DNA of 64,000 nucleotides from Janthinobacterium psychrotolerans (GTDB taxonomy: Bacteria; Pseudomonadota; Gammaproteobacteria; Burkholderiales; Burkholderiaceae_D): the NCBI RefSeq assembly GCF_001677885.1, contig NZ_LOCQ01000057.1:124001-188000 (forward strand), written 5' to 3'. The position numbers were made by a program, and so were the translations under genes. Shown here in pieces: positions 52,806 through 62,776 of this stretch (its first letter is position 1; every line of letters begins with the position of its first letter). The notes under the pieces are model-generated. The model was given only the letters and a program-made list of their open reading frames with translations, ran no database searches and was not told the DNA's origin.

Positions 52806-55778
52806 TCAGGAAGGCCACCACCAGCGCCGCCGTGCCGCATACGCCAGGCGCGCCGGCACCTTGACAACAATCCGTGTGCCGGGCGCCACTGCGCCATCGA
52901 CCGCCAGCTTGCCCTTGATGCGCGCCACCCGTTCGCGCATGCCGACCAGGCCCCAGCGCCCTTCGCCGGCGCCCGGCGCCATGCCCTTGCCGTTGTCGCG
53001 CACCGCCAGGCTCAGCTGCCGTAAACCGAACTCCAGCGTGACTTCAACATGGCTGGCGCCGGCATGCTGGAAAGCATTGCGCAGCGCTTCGCGGGCGACC
53101 TCGCCCAGCTCTTCGGCCACCAGATCGCGCAGCAGCACCCGCCGCCCACCCGTCCGCAGCTGGAACGCCGTGCGCGGATGATCGCGCATCAGGCACTCGC
53201 CGGCCTCGGCAATCGCGTCCTCGATATCGCCGGCGGGGCTGAGCCGAAGCGCACTGACCTGGTCGCGTCCGTCGACGTAGGCCTGGTCCGCGTCATCGAT
53301 CACCTGGCCCAGGCGCGCGCGCACAGCATTTCCTTCTGGCAGTGCGCCGCGCGCCACATGCAGGTGCAGGATAATGCCCTGCATGCTTTGCAGGATGGTG
53401 TCATGCAAAGCGCGCGCAATCCGGGTGCGTTCGCCCAGGCGCTCGTTCATGCGTACCTGCAACTGCGCCGTCAGCCGGGCCAGGCGCCAGCGGTGCAGCA
53501 GCCACGCCAGCAACAGCACGGCCAGCACGCACAGCACGCGAAACCAGGTGGTCTGCGCCAGGCCCGGCAGCATCTCGAACGACAGCTGGGCGCCGGTCTC
53601 GTTCCACAGGCCATCATCGTTCGAGGCCATCACGCGAAAGCGGTAATGTCCTGGCGCCAGGCTGGCATACTGGACCGAGCGCCGCCCTTCCACCTCGTGC
53701 CAGTCCTGGTCCAGGCCATCGAGCCGGTAGCGCAGGCGCATGCGCTCGGGCGCGCGCAGGCTGAGCGCTGTAAAGTCGATGTTCAGCTCGCCGGTACGCG
53801 GCGGCAAGCGCAGCCCGTCGCGCAGCGGATAATCCTGGCCGTCGGCCTTGAGTGCCGTGATATGGACGGGTGGCACGACACGATTGCGCGGCAGCCTGGC
53901 CGGGTCGAACGTGTAGACGCCGCCCATGGTCGAAAACCACAGCGCCCCATCCGTGCTGCTCACGGCGGACGGAAAAGGCGTGATCGCGCTGGCCGTGCCC
54001 TGCAGGCCATCGCGGTAGTCGAGCCGTCCGAACCGCACGCGGTAGCCGGGCTCGCTCAGGGCGCGCCGCAGCTCGGCTGGCGCAATCGATGACAGACCGG
54101 CGCCGCCATTGAGCCACAAGCTGCCATCGGCAGCAAACACCAGCCCCGTGGTACCGGCAAACGGGTCGTCGCCAACGCCGCTGACGGGCGTGACTTTCCG
54201 GCCCTCGACATGGGCCACGCCGTTTTCGCCGCCTATCCAGGCGCCTTGCGCCGTCGGCAAGATGGCCAGCACGGTGCCCAGCTGCACGCCGTCGGCACGG
54301 CCGATGGTGCGCAAGCCGCCCTGCTCGAGCACCGTCAGCCTGTCATTGGTCGAGCCAAACCAGGTACGCCGCGCATCGCTGGCAATGACGGACGGCGCCA
54401 GCCCCGCCAGGCCAGGCACGCCGCCGTTTTCCTGCCAGGCGCCAGCGCGCAGCGTGTACAGGCCACGCCTGCCCATGCCGACCCACAAGGCGCCCGAGGC
54501 ATCGGTGGCCATCGACAACACCACTGCCGTGGCGGGATCGCGCAGGCCCGGTGGCAAGGGCACGGCCATGCGTTTGCCCTCGTGGATTTTCCACAGCGCC
54601 CCGATGCCGCCGCTCCACAGCACACCGTTTGGCGCCGCATGCAGGGCCGAAGTGAGATCGGTGGAAGTGGACGGTGGCGCGTACGGTTCGGCCGAGGCAC
54701 CGGCGCTGGCGACGATCGAACGGTCGACCCAGACGCCGCCCGCGCCACGCGGCGCCAGTGCGCGCGCGGCGGCCAGGTACCTGGGCAAGGCGACAGGCGC
54801 CAGCTGGTACGCGCGAAACCGGTCGAGCCCGCTTTCCGTCCCCACCCAGAGATTCTGTTCGCGGTCTTCGAACACGGCAAAGCCATGCTGGCCTGACAGA
54901 CCCTGTCCGGCACCGGTGCGCTGCGCGGGAAAGGCGCCGGCACCGGCGGCGCTGATGCGGCTCACGCCGTTATAGTTGGGCATCCACACGGTGCCGGCAT
55001 GATCGAACAGAAAATAGCTGATGTTGCCCAGGCTGGCAGAGTCGGGCATGGGGGCTGCCGGCGTACCGGCCACCAGGTGCAAACCGGGACGCATGGTGTC
55101 GGAGGTCCAGATACTGCCATCCGGATGCTGGGCCAGCTTGCCGTAGCCCACCACCGCCGGCCCTTCCATAAAGCGCGTACCGTGTTTTTCCAGCGCATGG
55201 ACGGCCTGGTTGGTGCGTACGTGAAATGTGCCCCTATTGTCGAGCAGCATTGCCGTGGCGATGCCACCGGACGCCGCCATCGATGCTGGCGGCACGCGCC
55301 AGTTGCCATCGGCGCCAAGCAGCATCAGGCCACGCGCGCCGGCCAGCCACAGCCGCCCGTCGCCGTCCTGTCCCAGGCATGCGGCGGTGCCGCCCGGCAT
55401 GCCATGCTCGCCGACGCGAAAATGCCGCATGCCCGCCGCCGACAGCAGGCTGGCGCCGCCAAACTTGTAGGTGATCCACAGGCGGCCGTCCGGCAACAGC
55501 CCCAGGCTCTGGATGCTCGACGACAGCGGCGCCTGCGCACCGCTCATGCGCTCGAAGCGCACGCCATCGAAACGGAACAGGCCCATCGCGCTGCCGATCC
55601 ACAACCAGCCGTCAGCGGTCTGGGTAATGGCCGTGATGCCGGTTGGCGCACCGTCTTTCGCGGTCCAGCTGGCGTGCTGCATGTCGATGATGGGGCGGCT
55701 GTCGGCGGCGCGCACCAGCGAGGCGCAGAAAAACACATGGCAGGCCAGTAAGCAGGCGGCAAAGGAGAGTGAACGCAT
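52806..55778 (-). CDS. Propeller-type sensor histidine kinase (Reg_prop / Y_Y_Y / HisKA_3)
   Basis: 990-aa hybrid-size sensor. Signal peptide (about 1-24); periplasmic beta-propeller repeats (about 40-620; e.g. GWLWIGSAMGLFRFDG, NLWVGTESGLDRFR, LWFSTMGGVYTFDP); Y_Y_Y domain (RYRLDGLDQDWHEVEGRRSV); one membrane helix (about 730-750); HisKA_3 with His792 in RIARALHDTILQSMQG; then HATPase with a MREALRNAFQHAG-like N box and a weakly conserved GLVGMRERV end. A NarL-type partner receiver is expected but not adjacent. Ligand unknown; propeller sensors often detect glycans. Confidence 0.9.
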   Translation of the reverse strand: MRSLSFAACLLACHVFFCASLVRAADSRPIIDMQHASWTAKDGAPTGITAITQTADGWLWIGSAMGLFRFDGVRFERMSGAQAPLSSSIQSLGLLPDGRLWITYKFGGASLLSAAGMRHFRVGEHGMPGGTAACLGQDGDGRLWLAGARGLMLLGADGNWRVPPASMAASGGIATAMLLDNRGTFHVRTNQAVHALEKHGTRFMEGPAVVGYGKLAQHPDGSIWTSDTMRPGLHLVAGTPAAPMPDSASLGNISYFLFDHAGTVWMPNYNGVSRISAAGAGAFPAQRTGAGQGLSGQHGFAVFEDREQNLWVGTESGLDRFRAYQLAPVALPRYLAAARALAPRGAGGVWVDRSIVASAGASAEPYAPPSTSTDLTSALHAAPNGVLWSGGIGALWKIHEGKRMAVPLPPGLRDPATAVVLSMATDASGALWVGMGRRGLYTLRAGAWQENGGVPGLAGLAPSVIASDARRTWFGSTNDRLTVLEQGGLRTIGRADGVQLGTVLAILPTAQGAWIGGENGVAHVEGRKVTPVSGVGDDPFAGTTGLVFAADGSLWLNGGAGLSSIAPAELRRALSEPGYRVRFGRLDYRDGLQGTASAITPFPSAVSSTDGALWFSTMGGVYTFDPARLPRNRVVPPVHITALKADGQDYPLRDGLRLPPRTGELNIDFTALSLRAPERMRLRYRLDGLDQDWHEVEGRRSVQYASLAPGHYRFRVMASNDDGLWNETGAQLSFEMLPGLAQTTWFRVLCVLAVLLLAWLLHRWRLARLTAQLQVRMNERLGERTRIARALHDTILQSMQGIILHLHVARGALPEGNAVRARLGQVIDDADQAYVDGRDQVSALRLSPAGDIEDAIAEAGECLMRDHPRTAFQLRTGGRRVLLRDLVAEELGEVAREALRNAFQHAGASHVEVTLEFGLRQLSLAVRDNGKGMAPGAGEGRWGLVGMRERVARIKGKLAVDGAVAPGTRIVVKVPARLAYAARRRWWWPS

Positions 55779-55874
55779 CGGTCAGCGCAGGGATGGAACA
55801 AGCCGCCATTTTACGGCAAGCGCGGCCAATTCCGTACCGCCAAAAGGCCGGTATCGAGTTTGTCTGGCAAGTGC

Positions 55875-56333
55875 TTATGCCAGGCGCTGCGCTTTCGAGC
55901 GCGCCCAGCTGACGATGGTATTGGCATCGACCGCACCCGGCTGCCGCGCCACTTCCATGCCGTTCTGGAACAACGCCAGGGTGGGAATGCTGCGGATGGC
56001 CAAGCGGGTGGCGATGTCCTGCGATGCTTCGGTATTGACCTTGACCACGCGAAACGCCGGCTCCAGGGTTTGCGCGGCCTGGGCGTAGAACGGCATCATG
56101 GTGCGGCAGGGGCCGCACCATGGCGCCCAGAAGTCGACCAGCACGGGAATGTCGGTACGCTCGATGTGCTTCAAAAAGCGCGCGCTTGAAAGATCCACCG
56201 GCGCGCCGGTGAACAGGTCCTTGCCGCACTTGCCGCAGGTCGGCTGCTCACGCAGGCGCGCCGGCGGCAGGCGGTTGACGGCGTCGCAATGGGGGCAGAC
56301 GATATGCAGGGATGCTGGCGAGGTCGGGGTCAT
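55875..56333 (-). CDS. trxC: Thioredoxin TrxC
   Basis: 152-aa thioredoxin 2. N-terminal zinc motif CPHC...CGKC (about residues 13-35), then thioredoxin fold with WAPWCGPC active site (about 70-77) and cis-Pro in SIPTL. Cytosolic disulfide reductase, often oxidative-stress linked. ATG 56333 chosen; a GTG at 56366 is possible. Confidence 0.92.
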   Translation of the reverse strand: MTPTSPASLHIVCPHCDAVNRLPPARLREQPTCGKCGKDLFTGAPVDLSSARFLKHIERTDIPVLVDFWAPWCGPCRTMMPFYAQAAQTLEPAFRVVKVNTEASQDIATRLAIRSIPTLALFQNGMEVARQPGAVDANTIVSWARSKAQRLA

Positions 56334-56402
56334 GATAAAGCCGCTGGCTGATTCATAAAACCCCACCTTAGCAGAAATCCCTGCCGCCTTCCGCAGCCTT
56401 GC

Positions 56403-57008
56403 TTACAGGAACAGCGAGGCCGCAATCGACCACATCACCAGCGCGATGATGGCGTCGAGCACGCGCCAGGCCACCGGCTTGGCGAACACGGGCGCCAGGT
56501 AGCGCGCGCCAAAGCCCAGCACGAAGAACCACAGCGCCGAGGCCATGATGGCGCCGCCGGCAAAATACACGCGGCCGCTGCCTTCGTGCTGGCCACCGAT
56601 CGAGCCCAGCAAAATCACCGTATCGAGAAAGGCGTGCGGGTTCAGCAGGCTGAACGCCAGCGCCGCGCCGATCACGGCCCAATAGCCATCGGGTGCCTTG
56701 GCGGTGGAGGCCGTCAAGGCGGCGGGACGCCAGGCCGATTTGGCCGCCCGCAGTCCGTAGGCGATCAAAAAGGTGGCGCCGCCGGCCTTGGCCCACAGCA
56801 AGAAGCTGGGGTTGTTGGCGATGACCGTGCCCATGCCGGCCACGCCGGCCGAGATCAGCAAGGCGTCGCACACCAGGCAGACCAGGATGCAGGTCAGCAC
56901 ATAGTGGCGTTTCAGGCCCTGTTTCAGCAAGAAGGCGTTTTGCGTGCCGATGGCCACGATCAGGCTGGCGCCCAGGCCCATGCCTTTCAAAAAGATTGCG
57001 CTATCCAT
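56403..57008 (-). CDS. argO: Arginine/lysine exporter ArgO (LysE family)
   Basis: 201-aa LysE-family exporter with six hydrophobic helices: GASLIVAIGTQNAFLLKQGL is the ArgO/LysE signature, and NPHAFLDTVILLGSIG is conserved in helix 4. AAAGGAATCATC before ATG 57008. Divergent from an ArgP-type LysR gene, as in E. coli where ArgP activates argO. Confidence 0.92.
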   Translation of the reverse strand: MDSAIFLKGMGLGASLIVAIGTQNAFLLKQGLKRHYVLTCILVCLVCDALLISAGVAGMGTVIANNPSFLLWAKAGGATFLIAYGLRAAKSAWRPAALTASTAKAPDGYWAVIGAALAFSLLNPHAFLDTVILLGSIGGQHEGSGRVYFAGGAIMASALWFFVLGFGARYLAPVFAKPVAWRVLDAIIALVMWSIAASLFL

Positions 57009-57194
57009 GATGATTCCTTTATCGATGCTTTCCCCTGGCGCGCAGCCGCCCACGCCAGGCCGGCAAGACGCTCGGCGAGGCTGTAAAAGGTAGAAGGACG
57101 GTGGGCGCGAATGTCAGCGTTGCCGGCTGTGCCGGCAGTGCTGCGCGCGGAGGAAGTTGTTACCCTAAGGCAGCAGTGTAAAGAAAAAGTAAAT

Positions 57195-57238
57195 ATAAGT
57201 ATAATCAATGATTCTAACCTTATATAAGAGATACTTAT
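57195..57238. promoter_or_regulatory. Repeated CTTAT sites in the argO/argP divergent region
   Basis: ATAAGTAT (57195-57202) and its inverse ATACTTAT (57231-57238, overlapping the argP start) flank the 10-bp palindrome CTTATATAAG (57219-57228). The AT-rich spacing suits a LysR-type operator array and autoregulation of argP. Confidence 0.5.
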
Positions 57239-58127
57239 GCGAATGGTCGATTACCGGGGCCTGGCCGCGCTCGATGCCGTGATCGGCCTGGGCAGCTTTG
57301 AAAAGGCGGCGCAGTCGCTGGCCATCAGCCAGCCGGCCGTGTCGCAGCGCATCCGCACTCTGGAAAACCTGGAAGGCACTTTGCTGGTGATACGCAGCCA
57401 TCCGCCGGCGCCCACGGAAGCGGGCCAGCGCCTGATCGCCCATTATCGCCAGGTCAAGCTGCTCGAAGCGGCGCTCGATGCACAGCCCGGCCCCAGCACG
57501 CGCCTGCCCGAGCTGGCGATCGCCGTCAACGCCGACAGCGCCGCCACCTGGATACCGGAAGCGCTGGGGCCGCTGTTGACGCCGCCAGCGTGCCTGCTCG
57601 ACATTCGCCTCGATGACCAGGACCACACCCTGAGCCAGCTGCGCGAGGGGCGCGTGTTTGCCTGCGTCACCAGCGCCACCGACCTGGTGGCCGGCACCAC
57701 CGCCACGCCGCTGGGCGGCATGCGCTATCTGTGCGTGGCCGCGCCCGCGTTTGCGGCACGCTGGTTTGCCGGTGGATTTACCGCCGACGCCGTCAGCCAG
57801 GCGCCCGCCATCACCTTCGGCAGCAAGGACGCGCTGCACGAGCGCTACCTGGAGCACCGGCTCGGCTACACGGGCCGCTATCCGCACCATGTGCTGGGCT
57901 CGGCGCGCGACTTCGTGCGCCTGATCGAAATGGGCTACGCCTATGGCATGGTGCCGCTGCTGCAGGCCGAAACGGCGCTGGCCGCCGGCCGGCTGGTCGA
58001 CGTGGCGGCCGGCCAGTCGCTCGATGTGCCCCTGACCTGGCATGCCTGGGATATCCAGACGCCGCTCACGCGCACCCTGTCCGACGCGGTGATCGCCACG
58101 GCGCGCAAATGGCTGCTGCAACCCTGA
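57237..58127 (+). CDS. argP: LysR-type regulator ArgP
   Basis: 296-aa LysR regulator. Winged HTH at about 1-60 (LGSFEKAAQSLAISQPAVSQRI) and ligand domain (AVNADSAATWIPEALGPLL, GMRYLCVAAPAF). ArgP/IciA group by sequence style and by divergence from argO. Senses lysine and arginine in the family. An in-frame ATG at 57243 is an alternative. Confidence 0.92.
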   Translation: MRMVDYRGLAALDAVIGLGSFEKAAQSLAISQPAVSQRIRTLENLEGTLLVIRSHPPAPTEAGQRLIAHYRQVKLLEAALDAQPGPSTRLPELAIAVNADSAATWIPEALGPLLTPPACLLDIRLDDQDHTLSQLREGRVFACVTSATDLVAGTTATPLGGMRYLCVAAPAFAARWFAGGFTADAVSQAPAITFGSKDALHERYLEHRLGYTGRYPHHVLGSARDFVRLIEMGYAYGMVPLLQAETALAAGRLVDVAAGQSLDVPLTWHAWDIQTPLTRTLSDAVIATARKWLLQP

Positions 58128-58202
58128 GCGCGTCGCCAGCAGTGTGCGCTTGCCGACCCGATTGCCTTACACTGAGGCAACGATGAATAACAGGCAGGCA
58201 TC

Positions 58203-59105
58203 ATGAGCATTGCGCGTACCACCATCCTGGCCCTGTTGGCCCTCATACCCCTGACGGCCGGCCTGGTCGCCTGTTCGCCTCTGCGCGCCATCAATGCCCT
58301 GTCGTCCGGCAGCGCGTCAACCGTCACGCCGGACCTGCCCTACGGGCCGCTGCCCCGGCAAAAGCTCGATGTGTATGCGCCGAAAAGCCATGCCGGCCTG
58401 GCGCCGGTGGTGGTGTTTTTTTACGGCGGCAACTGGAACAGCGGCCAGCGCGCCGACTACGCCTTTGTCGGCCATGCGCTGGCCTCGCGCGGCTATGTGG
58501 CGGTGATCGCCGACTACCGTCTGTATCCGCAAGTGCATTACCCGGAAATATTGCAGGATGCGGCGCGCGCCGTGGCCTGGACGGCGGTCGAAGTGCGCCG
58601 CCATGGGGGCGACCCGGCGCGCCTGTTCGTGATGGGCCACAGCGCCGGCGCCTATAACGCGGCCATGGTAGCACTCGATACGAGCCTGCTGGCCCGCCAC
58701 GGCATGCGCCCACAAGACTTGCGCGGCTGGATCGGCCTGGCCGGCCCGTATGATTTCCTGCCGATCGACAACCCGGACACCAAGCCCGTGTTTTTCTTCC
58801 CCGACACGCCCACTTCCTCGCAGCCGATCCACCATGTGACGGCAACGGCGCCACCGGCGCTTCTGATCGCGCCCCAGCGTGGCCACGACAAGCTGGTCGA
58901 CCCGCAGCGCAATACCGGTGGCCTGGCGGCGGCCCTGCGCGCGCAAGGCCGGCCCGTGACGGAGCTGTATCTCGATGGCGTCAGCCACGCCACCCTGGTC
59001 GCCTCGCTGGCCAGCCCCCTGCGCAGGCTGGCACCCACCCTCGACCATATCAGCGCCTTTATCGACGCCAACAGCGGGCCGGAAACAAAAACGCCCGTCC
59101 GGTAA
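58203..59105 (+). CDS. Alpha/beta-hydrolase lipoprotein (esterase/lipase-like)
   Basis: 300-aa hydrolase with a lipoprotein signal (lipobox LVAC, about residues 21-24). Oxyanion-type YGGNWNSGQRADYAFVG, nucleophile GHSAGAYNAAM (Ser in GHSAG), and a late GVSHATL His. Probably tethered in the periplasm and acting on esters; specificity unknown. Stop codon lies inside the terminator loop. Confidence 0.88.
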   Translation: MSIARTTILALLALIPLTAGLVACSPLRAINALSSGSASTVTPDLPYGPLPRQKLDVYAPKSHAGLAPVVVFFYGGNWNSGQRADYAFVGHALASRGYVAVIADYRLYPQVHYPEILQDAARAVAWTAVEVRRHGGDPARLFVMGHSAGAYNAAMVALDTSLLARHGMRPQDLRGWIGLAGPYDFLPIDNPDTKPVFFFPDTPTSSQPIHHVTATAPPALLIAPQRGHDKLVDPQRNTGGLAAALRAQGRPVTELYLDGVSHATLVASLASPLRRLAPTLDHISAFIDANSGPETKTPVR

Positions 59106-59115
59106 GGGACGGGCG
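59083..59115 (-). terminator. Rho-independent terminator downstream of the phasin gene
   Basis: 9-bp stem CGCCCGTCC / GGACGGGCG with a 6-nt loop. The A-rich run AAACAAAAA before it becomes the U-tract on the minus strand, so it acts on transcripts from the phasin gene 100 bp away. The plus-strand side has no U-tract. Confidence 0.75.
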
Positions 59116-59217
59116 CTGGCAAGTTAGCAGGTCAGCCAGGCTTCTGGACGGCGCTGCCACTACGGGGCTCAGCCCCCTGCGGGCAGTGCGGCCGTGGCCG
59201 GGCCGATGCCGGCCGGC

Positions 59218-59856
59218 TTACTCCTTGCGGCTGCTGGTCTTGCTTTGGCTGCCCGCATGGCTGGCCGATGCTTGCGCACCGCCGCTGGCGCCTTCGCTGG
59301 CCGACTGGGCGCCGCCCTGGGCACTGCCCTGGCCGCCGCTTTGCAGGCTCTGGCCTTCACGGCCCTGGGCGCCGCGCTGGTCGCGGCCATTGCCATTCTG
59401 GAAGCCCTGGAAAGGCTCGGCGATGCGCTGCATGGTTTCCTGCTGCTTGCGCAGGTTCTTTTCCGTTTCTTCCGAAGCCGTGCGGGCCACTTCCTCGGCC
59501 AGCGCCTTGGCGGTGCGGCTGGTCTCGGACACATGCTGCTCGGCCACGGTGGCCATTTCCACCTGGGTGTCGGCGGCCACGCGCGACAGTTGCTGTTGAT
59601 ACACACGCAGCTGCTCGGCGGCCGGCTGGCCGGAGGCGGCTGCCACGCGGAAAGCGTCTTCCGGACGCTCGACCGTGATCATGTTATGCGTGGCGATGGT
59701 GGCTTCTTCCAGCAGGCTTTGCGCCAGTTGCACATGCAGGTCGCTCACTTGCTGCACCGAATGAAACAACGATTTCGAGATGCCGTTGAAGAACGCCAGC
59801 TGGGCTTCCAGGTGATTCTTGGCGGCAGGGGTGACATTACGTGAATATGGATACAT
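59218..59856 (-). CDS. Phasin-family protein
   Basis: 212-aa amphipathic helical protein of the phasin family: LAFFNGISKSLFHSVQQVSDL, ATHNMITVERPEDAFRVAAA. A Gln/Gly/Ser-rich tail (about 155-212) is low complexity. Binds polyhydroxyalkanoate granules in the family. AAAGGAAACTCC before ATG 59856; MSRKGNS at 59877 is the alternative. Confidence 0.85.
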   Translation of the reverse strand: MYPYSRNVTPAAKNHLEAQLAFFNGISKSLFHSVQQVSDLHVQLAQSLLEEATIATHNMITVERPEDAFRVAAASGQPAAEQLRVYQQQLSRVAADTQVEMATVAEQHVSETSRTAKALAEEVARTASEETEKNLRKQQETMQRIAEPFQGFQNGNGRDQRGAQGREGQSLQSGGQGSAQGGAQSASEGASGGAQASASHAGSQSKTSSRKE

Positions 59857-60100
59857 GGAGTTTCCTTTACGTGACATGGGTTGAGATGCCAAAGTGGCAT
59901 CGGGCAATACGCGAGAAACATGACTGCGTGGAGGACAGCTGCTTGGCAACGCGAGCCCCAAGGCTACGTGAGGACTACTGATGAAGGATGATCTGGATCA
60001 AAGATGCGCAGGGCTGCGCAAAGAACTTTGCCAGGACGGCGCATCTTTGGTGCAGCGCAACATGAGAGAGGAAAAACTGTGCAGGGCCGGCAGACATAGC

Positions 60101-60415
60101 TCAGGCGACGCGAAAGTAGCCTTGGCGCAAAAGAGACGCTTCCAGCCAGCGGTTGCCATACCAGCCGCGCAGCATCAGGTAGGACAGCTGCACGCAGCTG
60201 GCCAGCAGCAGCGCCGCTTCCCTGCCCTGGATATCGGCCAGTTCGGCGCAGCCCGACAGCACGACGTCCAGGCACAGCATCGGCAGCAGCCACCACCAGC
60301 GGCGCTTGGCGACCGCCCACAAGGGACCGAGAAAGAACGCGGGCCAGGAAAAGCCCGCGCTGACATACGCGTAGCGGCCACTGCCGTCAGCGTACAAGGT
60401 ACTGCCTGGTTTCAT
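60101..60415 (-). CDS. Small DUF2628-like membrane protein
   Basis: 104-aa protein with two to three hydrophobic segments: AFFLGPLWAVAKRRWWWLLP is the DUF2628-like signature and LSYLMLRGWYGNRWLEASLL ends the protein. Function unknown. The 244-bp gap to the phasin gene shows no feature I can name. Confidence 0.7.
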   Translation of the reverse strand: MKPGSTLYADGSGRYAYVSAGFSWPAFFLGPLWAVAKRRWWWLLPMLCLDVVLSGCAELADIQGREAALLLASCVQLSYLMLRGWYGNRWLEASLLRQGYFRVA

Positions 60416-60428
60416 GCCATCCCTGACG

Positions 60429-61709
60429 TTAACGCAGGTTGCCCGTATGGCCCAGCGAATAGCGGCCCGGCTGCGGCCACACGGTCAGGCCGTGCGGCTC
60501 CTGGCCCACTTTCACCTTCGACACCTCGCCGCTGGTCGTACTGATGCGGTACACCACATCGTCAAAGCGGCCGGACAGCCACAGGTATTTGCCGTCGGCC
60601 GAGACATTGCCCATGTCCGGGCTGCCGCCGCCCGGGATGACCCACTGCGTCACCACTTTTTCGGTGGCAAAATCGATGACGCTGACGCTGCCCTTGCCAT
60701 TGCGCTTGCCATGGATGCGGTGCGTGCCGCGGTTGGCCACGTACAACCGTTTGCCATCGCGGCTCGGGTACAGGCCGTGCGCGCCGACGCCGGTCTGGAT
60801 AAAGCCGATTTCCTTCAGGGTGGCGCCATCGACGATGTGCACGCCGTCGGCGTCCATGTCGGCGATAAAGAATTTCTTGCCGTCCGGCGAGATGCGTATG
60901 TCCTGCGGCATGCCCTTCTTGACGCTGCAGATTTCATTGGCCGGGCCGCCCACCGGGCCGGACTCGGCAAAGCGCTTGGCCGGCATCTGCAGCTTCAGGT
61001 AGCCTTCGACCTTGCGGTTCACCAGGTCGATCTTGGCGATGGTGCCGTCAAATTCGCAGGTGAACATGGCATAGCGGCCATCGTTCGAAAAGTCGGCATG
61101 GTTGATGCCGCCGCACTGCGGCGTGTCGATCGAATACTGCACCGCCATGGTCTTCGGATCCCTGAAGTCCAGGCGGTGGCGCGCCTCGGCCACCACGATG
61201 GCCGACTTGCCGTCCGGCGTGTAATACATATTGTAAGGATCGTCGACCGCCACTTCCTTGCCGTGCTTGCCCGTCAGCGGGTCGATCGGCGTCAGGCTGC
61301 CCTTGTCGGTGCGCTCGGCGTTATTGGCCACCCACAGGGTGCGCAAGTCCCATGACGGCACCACGTGCTGCGGGCCCAGGCCGACCTTGAACTTGTCGAC
61401 CACTTTCAGGCTTTCCTGGTCGATCACGTACACATCGTTCGAACGCAGGTTGGGCACGTAGACGCGCGGCAGGTGGTCCTTGACCACGGCGCTCATGTTG
61501 GACGGGCCGATGCTGCCATAGACATTTTTCGGGTCGACCAGCGGCGGCATGCCGGGCAGCGGCGAATAGGCCGGCGCGGCGGCAGGAGCGGCTGCTGGCG
61601 CCGGGGCCGGAGCCGCAGCGCCGATGACCTGGCTGGCCACGCCCAGGCCGGCGAATGCGGCGGCCAGGGCGGAAACGGTGACGAGGGTGCGTCGTTGGAG
61701 TATTTTCAT
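60429..61709 (-). CDS. YVTN beta-propeller protein (periplasmic)
   Basis: 426-aa exported protein. Signal peptide contains QRRTLVTVSALAAAFAG (possible Tat motif) followed by an Ala/Pro linker (about 32-50). Then seven YVTN-like propeller blades: VYVPNLRSNDVYVIDQES, RTLWVANNAERTD, MPQDIRISPDGKKFFIADMD, KRLYVANRGTHRI, KYLWLSGRFDDVVYRI. Possibly a periplasmic scaffold or dehydrogenase-like protein; activity unknown. Next to the creatininase-type gene on the same strand. Confidence 0.85.
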   Translation of the reverse strand: MKILQRRTLVTVSALAAAFAGLGVASQVIGAAAPAPAPAAAPAAAPAYSPLPGMPPLVDPKNVYGSIGPSNMSAVVKDHLPRVYVPNLRSNDVYVIDQESLKVVDKFKVGLGPQHVVPSWDLRTLWVANNAERTDKGSLTPIDPLTGKHGKEVAVDDPYNMYYTPDGKSAIVVAEARHRLDFRDPKTMAVQYSIDTPQCGGINHADFSNDGRYAMFTCEFDGTIAKIDLVNRKVEGYLKLQMPAKRFAESGPVGGPANEICSVKKGMPQDIRISPDGKKFFIADMDADGVHIVDGATLKEIGFIQTGVGAHGLYPSRDGKRLYVANRGTHRIHGKRNGKGSVSVIDFATEKVVTQWVIPGGGSPDMGNVSADGKYLWLSGRFDDVVYRISTTSGEVSKVKVGQEPHGLTVWPQPGRYSLGHTGNLR

Positions 61710-61769
61710 GTCGGTTCGCGTATTGTCGTTGCAAATACCGGGCGCCCGCTGGCGTCCGGGTGGAAAGAA

Positions 61770-62633
61770 TTATTTGTGCTGCAATAATTGTTTGATGGCC
61801 GCCACCGAGGTGTCGACCTGCAGCCTGACGCCGATCTGGCCCAGTTCGGCCGTGGCCCGCGTGGCGTCGCCGCGCACGCCGTCGGCCACGCCGGGCCTGG
61901 CACCATGGGCCATGGCCTCGCTGCGCACCATGGCCGGCTCGGTCGCCAGCATCAGCGCCGCGTCGGCCAGGCCCGCATGCAGGCCGATCTCGGCGGTGCT
62001 GAAGCCGCGCTTCTGCAGCTCGGCGATAAATTTTGTCTGGGTAATGTCGTAGTAGTCGAGCAAGGCGTATGCGCGCGCGTCCGCGTTTGGCCCACTTTTG
62101 CCGCCCTTGCTCCAGGCGCGGTTCAGTTTGGCGGCGACGTTCTGTTCGTTCTTCTGGTAGCCGCCATGGTCGCCGATAAAGATAATGTCGCGAAAGCCAT
62201 GCTGGCGCAGGCTGGCGGCCGCGCCCTCAAGGATGGCTTCGAAGGCGGCCGGCGGTATCGAAATGGTACCCGCATGGCGCATGTGGCCGGCCGGCGGCGA
62301 GATACTGCCTTCCGGCACATAGGACACGACCGGCGCGACGATGGCATTGCCCAGCTTTTGCGCGATCTGGCGCGCCAGCATGCCGGCGCGCACGTTGTGC
62401 TTGCCCAGCGCGATATACGGGCCGCTCTGTTCGACGCCGCCGATCGGGATGATCGCCGTGGTGGCGCCGTGGTCTATGCGTGCGCGCAATTCGCTGCTGG
62501 TGAGTTCTTCCAGCACCACGCTGGACGAGGCAGGCGCGGCGGCCAGGCACGACAAGGGCAAGGCGAGGGTCAGGGACAAGGCAAGCAGACAGGCGCGGGG
62601 CGCCAGTGGCAGGCGGTACTGCAAATTCATCAT
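61770..62633 (-). CDS. Exported creatininase-family protein
   Basis: 287-aa creatininase-fold amidohydrolase with a signal peptide (about 1-31). Metal motifs are visible: IPIGGVEQSGPYIALGKHN (about 60-78), GHMRHAGTISIPPAAFEAIL, and FIGDHGGYQKNEQNVA (Asp/His). Family enzymes include creatininase and MftE-type peptidases; substrate here unknown. The adjacent YVTN propeller suggests joint periplasmic function. ATG pair at 62633/62630. Confidence 0.85.
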   Translation of the reverse strand: MMNLQYRLPLAPRACLLALSLTLALPLSCLAAAPASSSVVLEELTSSELRARIDHGATTAIIPIGGVEQSGPYIALGKHNVRAGMLARQIAQKLGNAIVAPVVSYVPEGSISPPAGHMRHAGTISIPPAAFEAILEGAAASLRQHGFRDIIFIGDHGGYQKNEQNVAAKLNRAWSKGGKSGPNADARAYALLDYYDITQTKFIAELQKRGFSTAEIGLHAGLADAALMLATEPAMVRSEAMAHGARPGVADGVRGDATRATAELGQIGVRLQVDTSVAAIKQLLQHK

Positions 62634-62776
62634 CAAACATCTTTCGTGGTCATCAAGCGTGACGCCCTGCCTGGCGAGACCAGGCCAGCTGCTGCCACGA
62701 GGAATTGTATTCCATCGGGGCAGCATCGGCACGTTAATTTGACACGGTTTGGTGCGAATTGACTACAGGCAGCTTG

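Noticed and set aside
59092..59115. Hairpin as terminator of the esterase gene on the plus strand
   Set aside because: No U-tract follows on that strand; the A-run before the stem makes it a minus-strand terminator.
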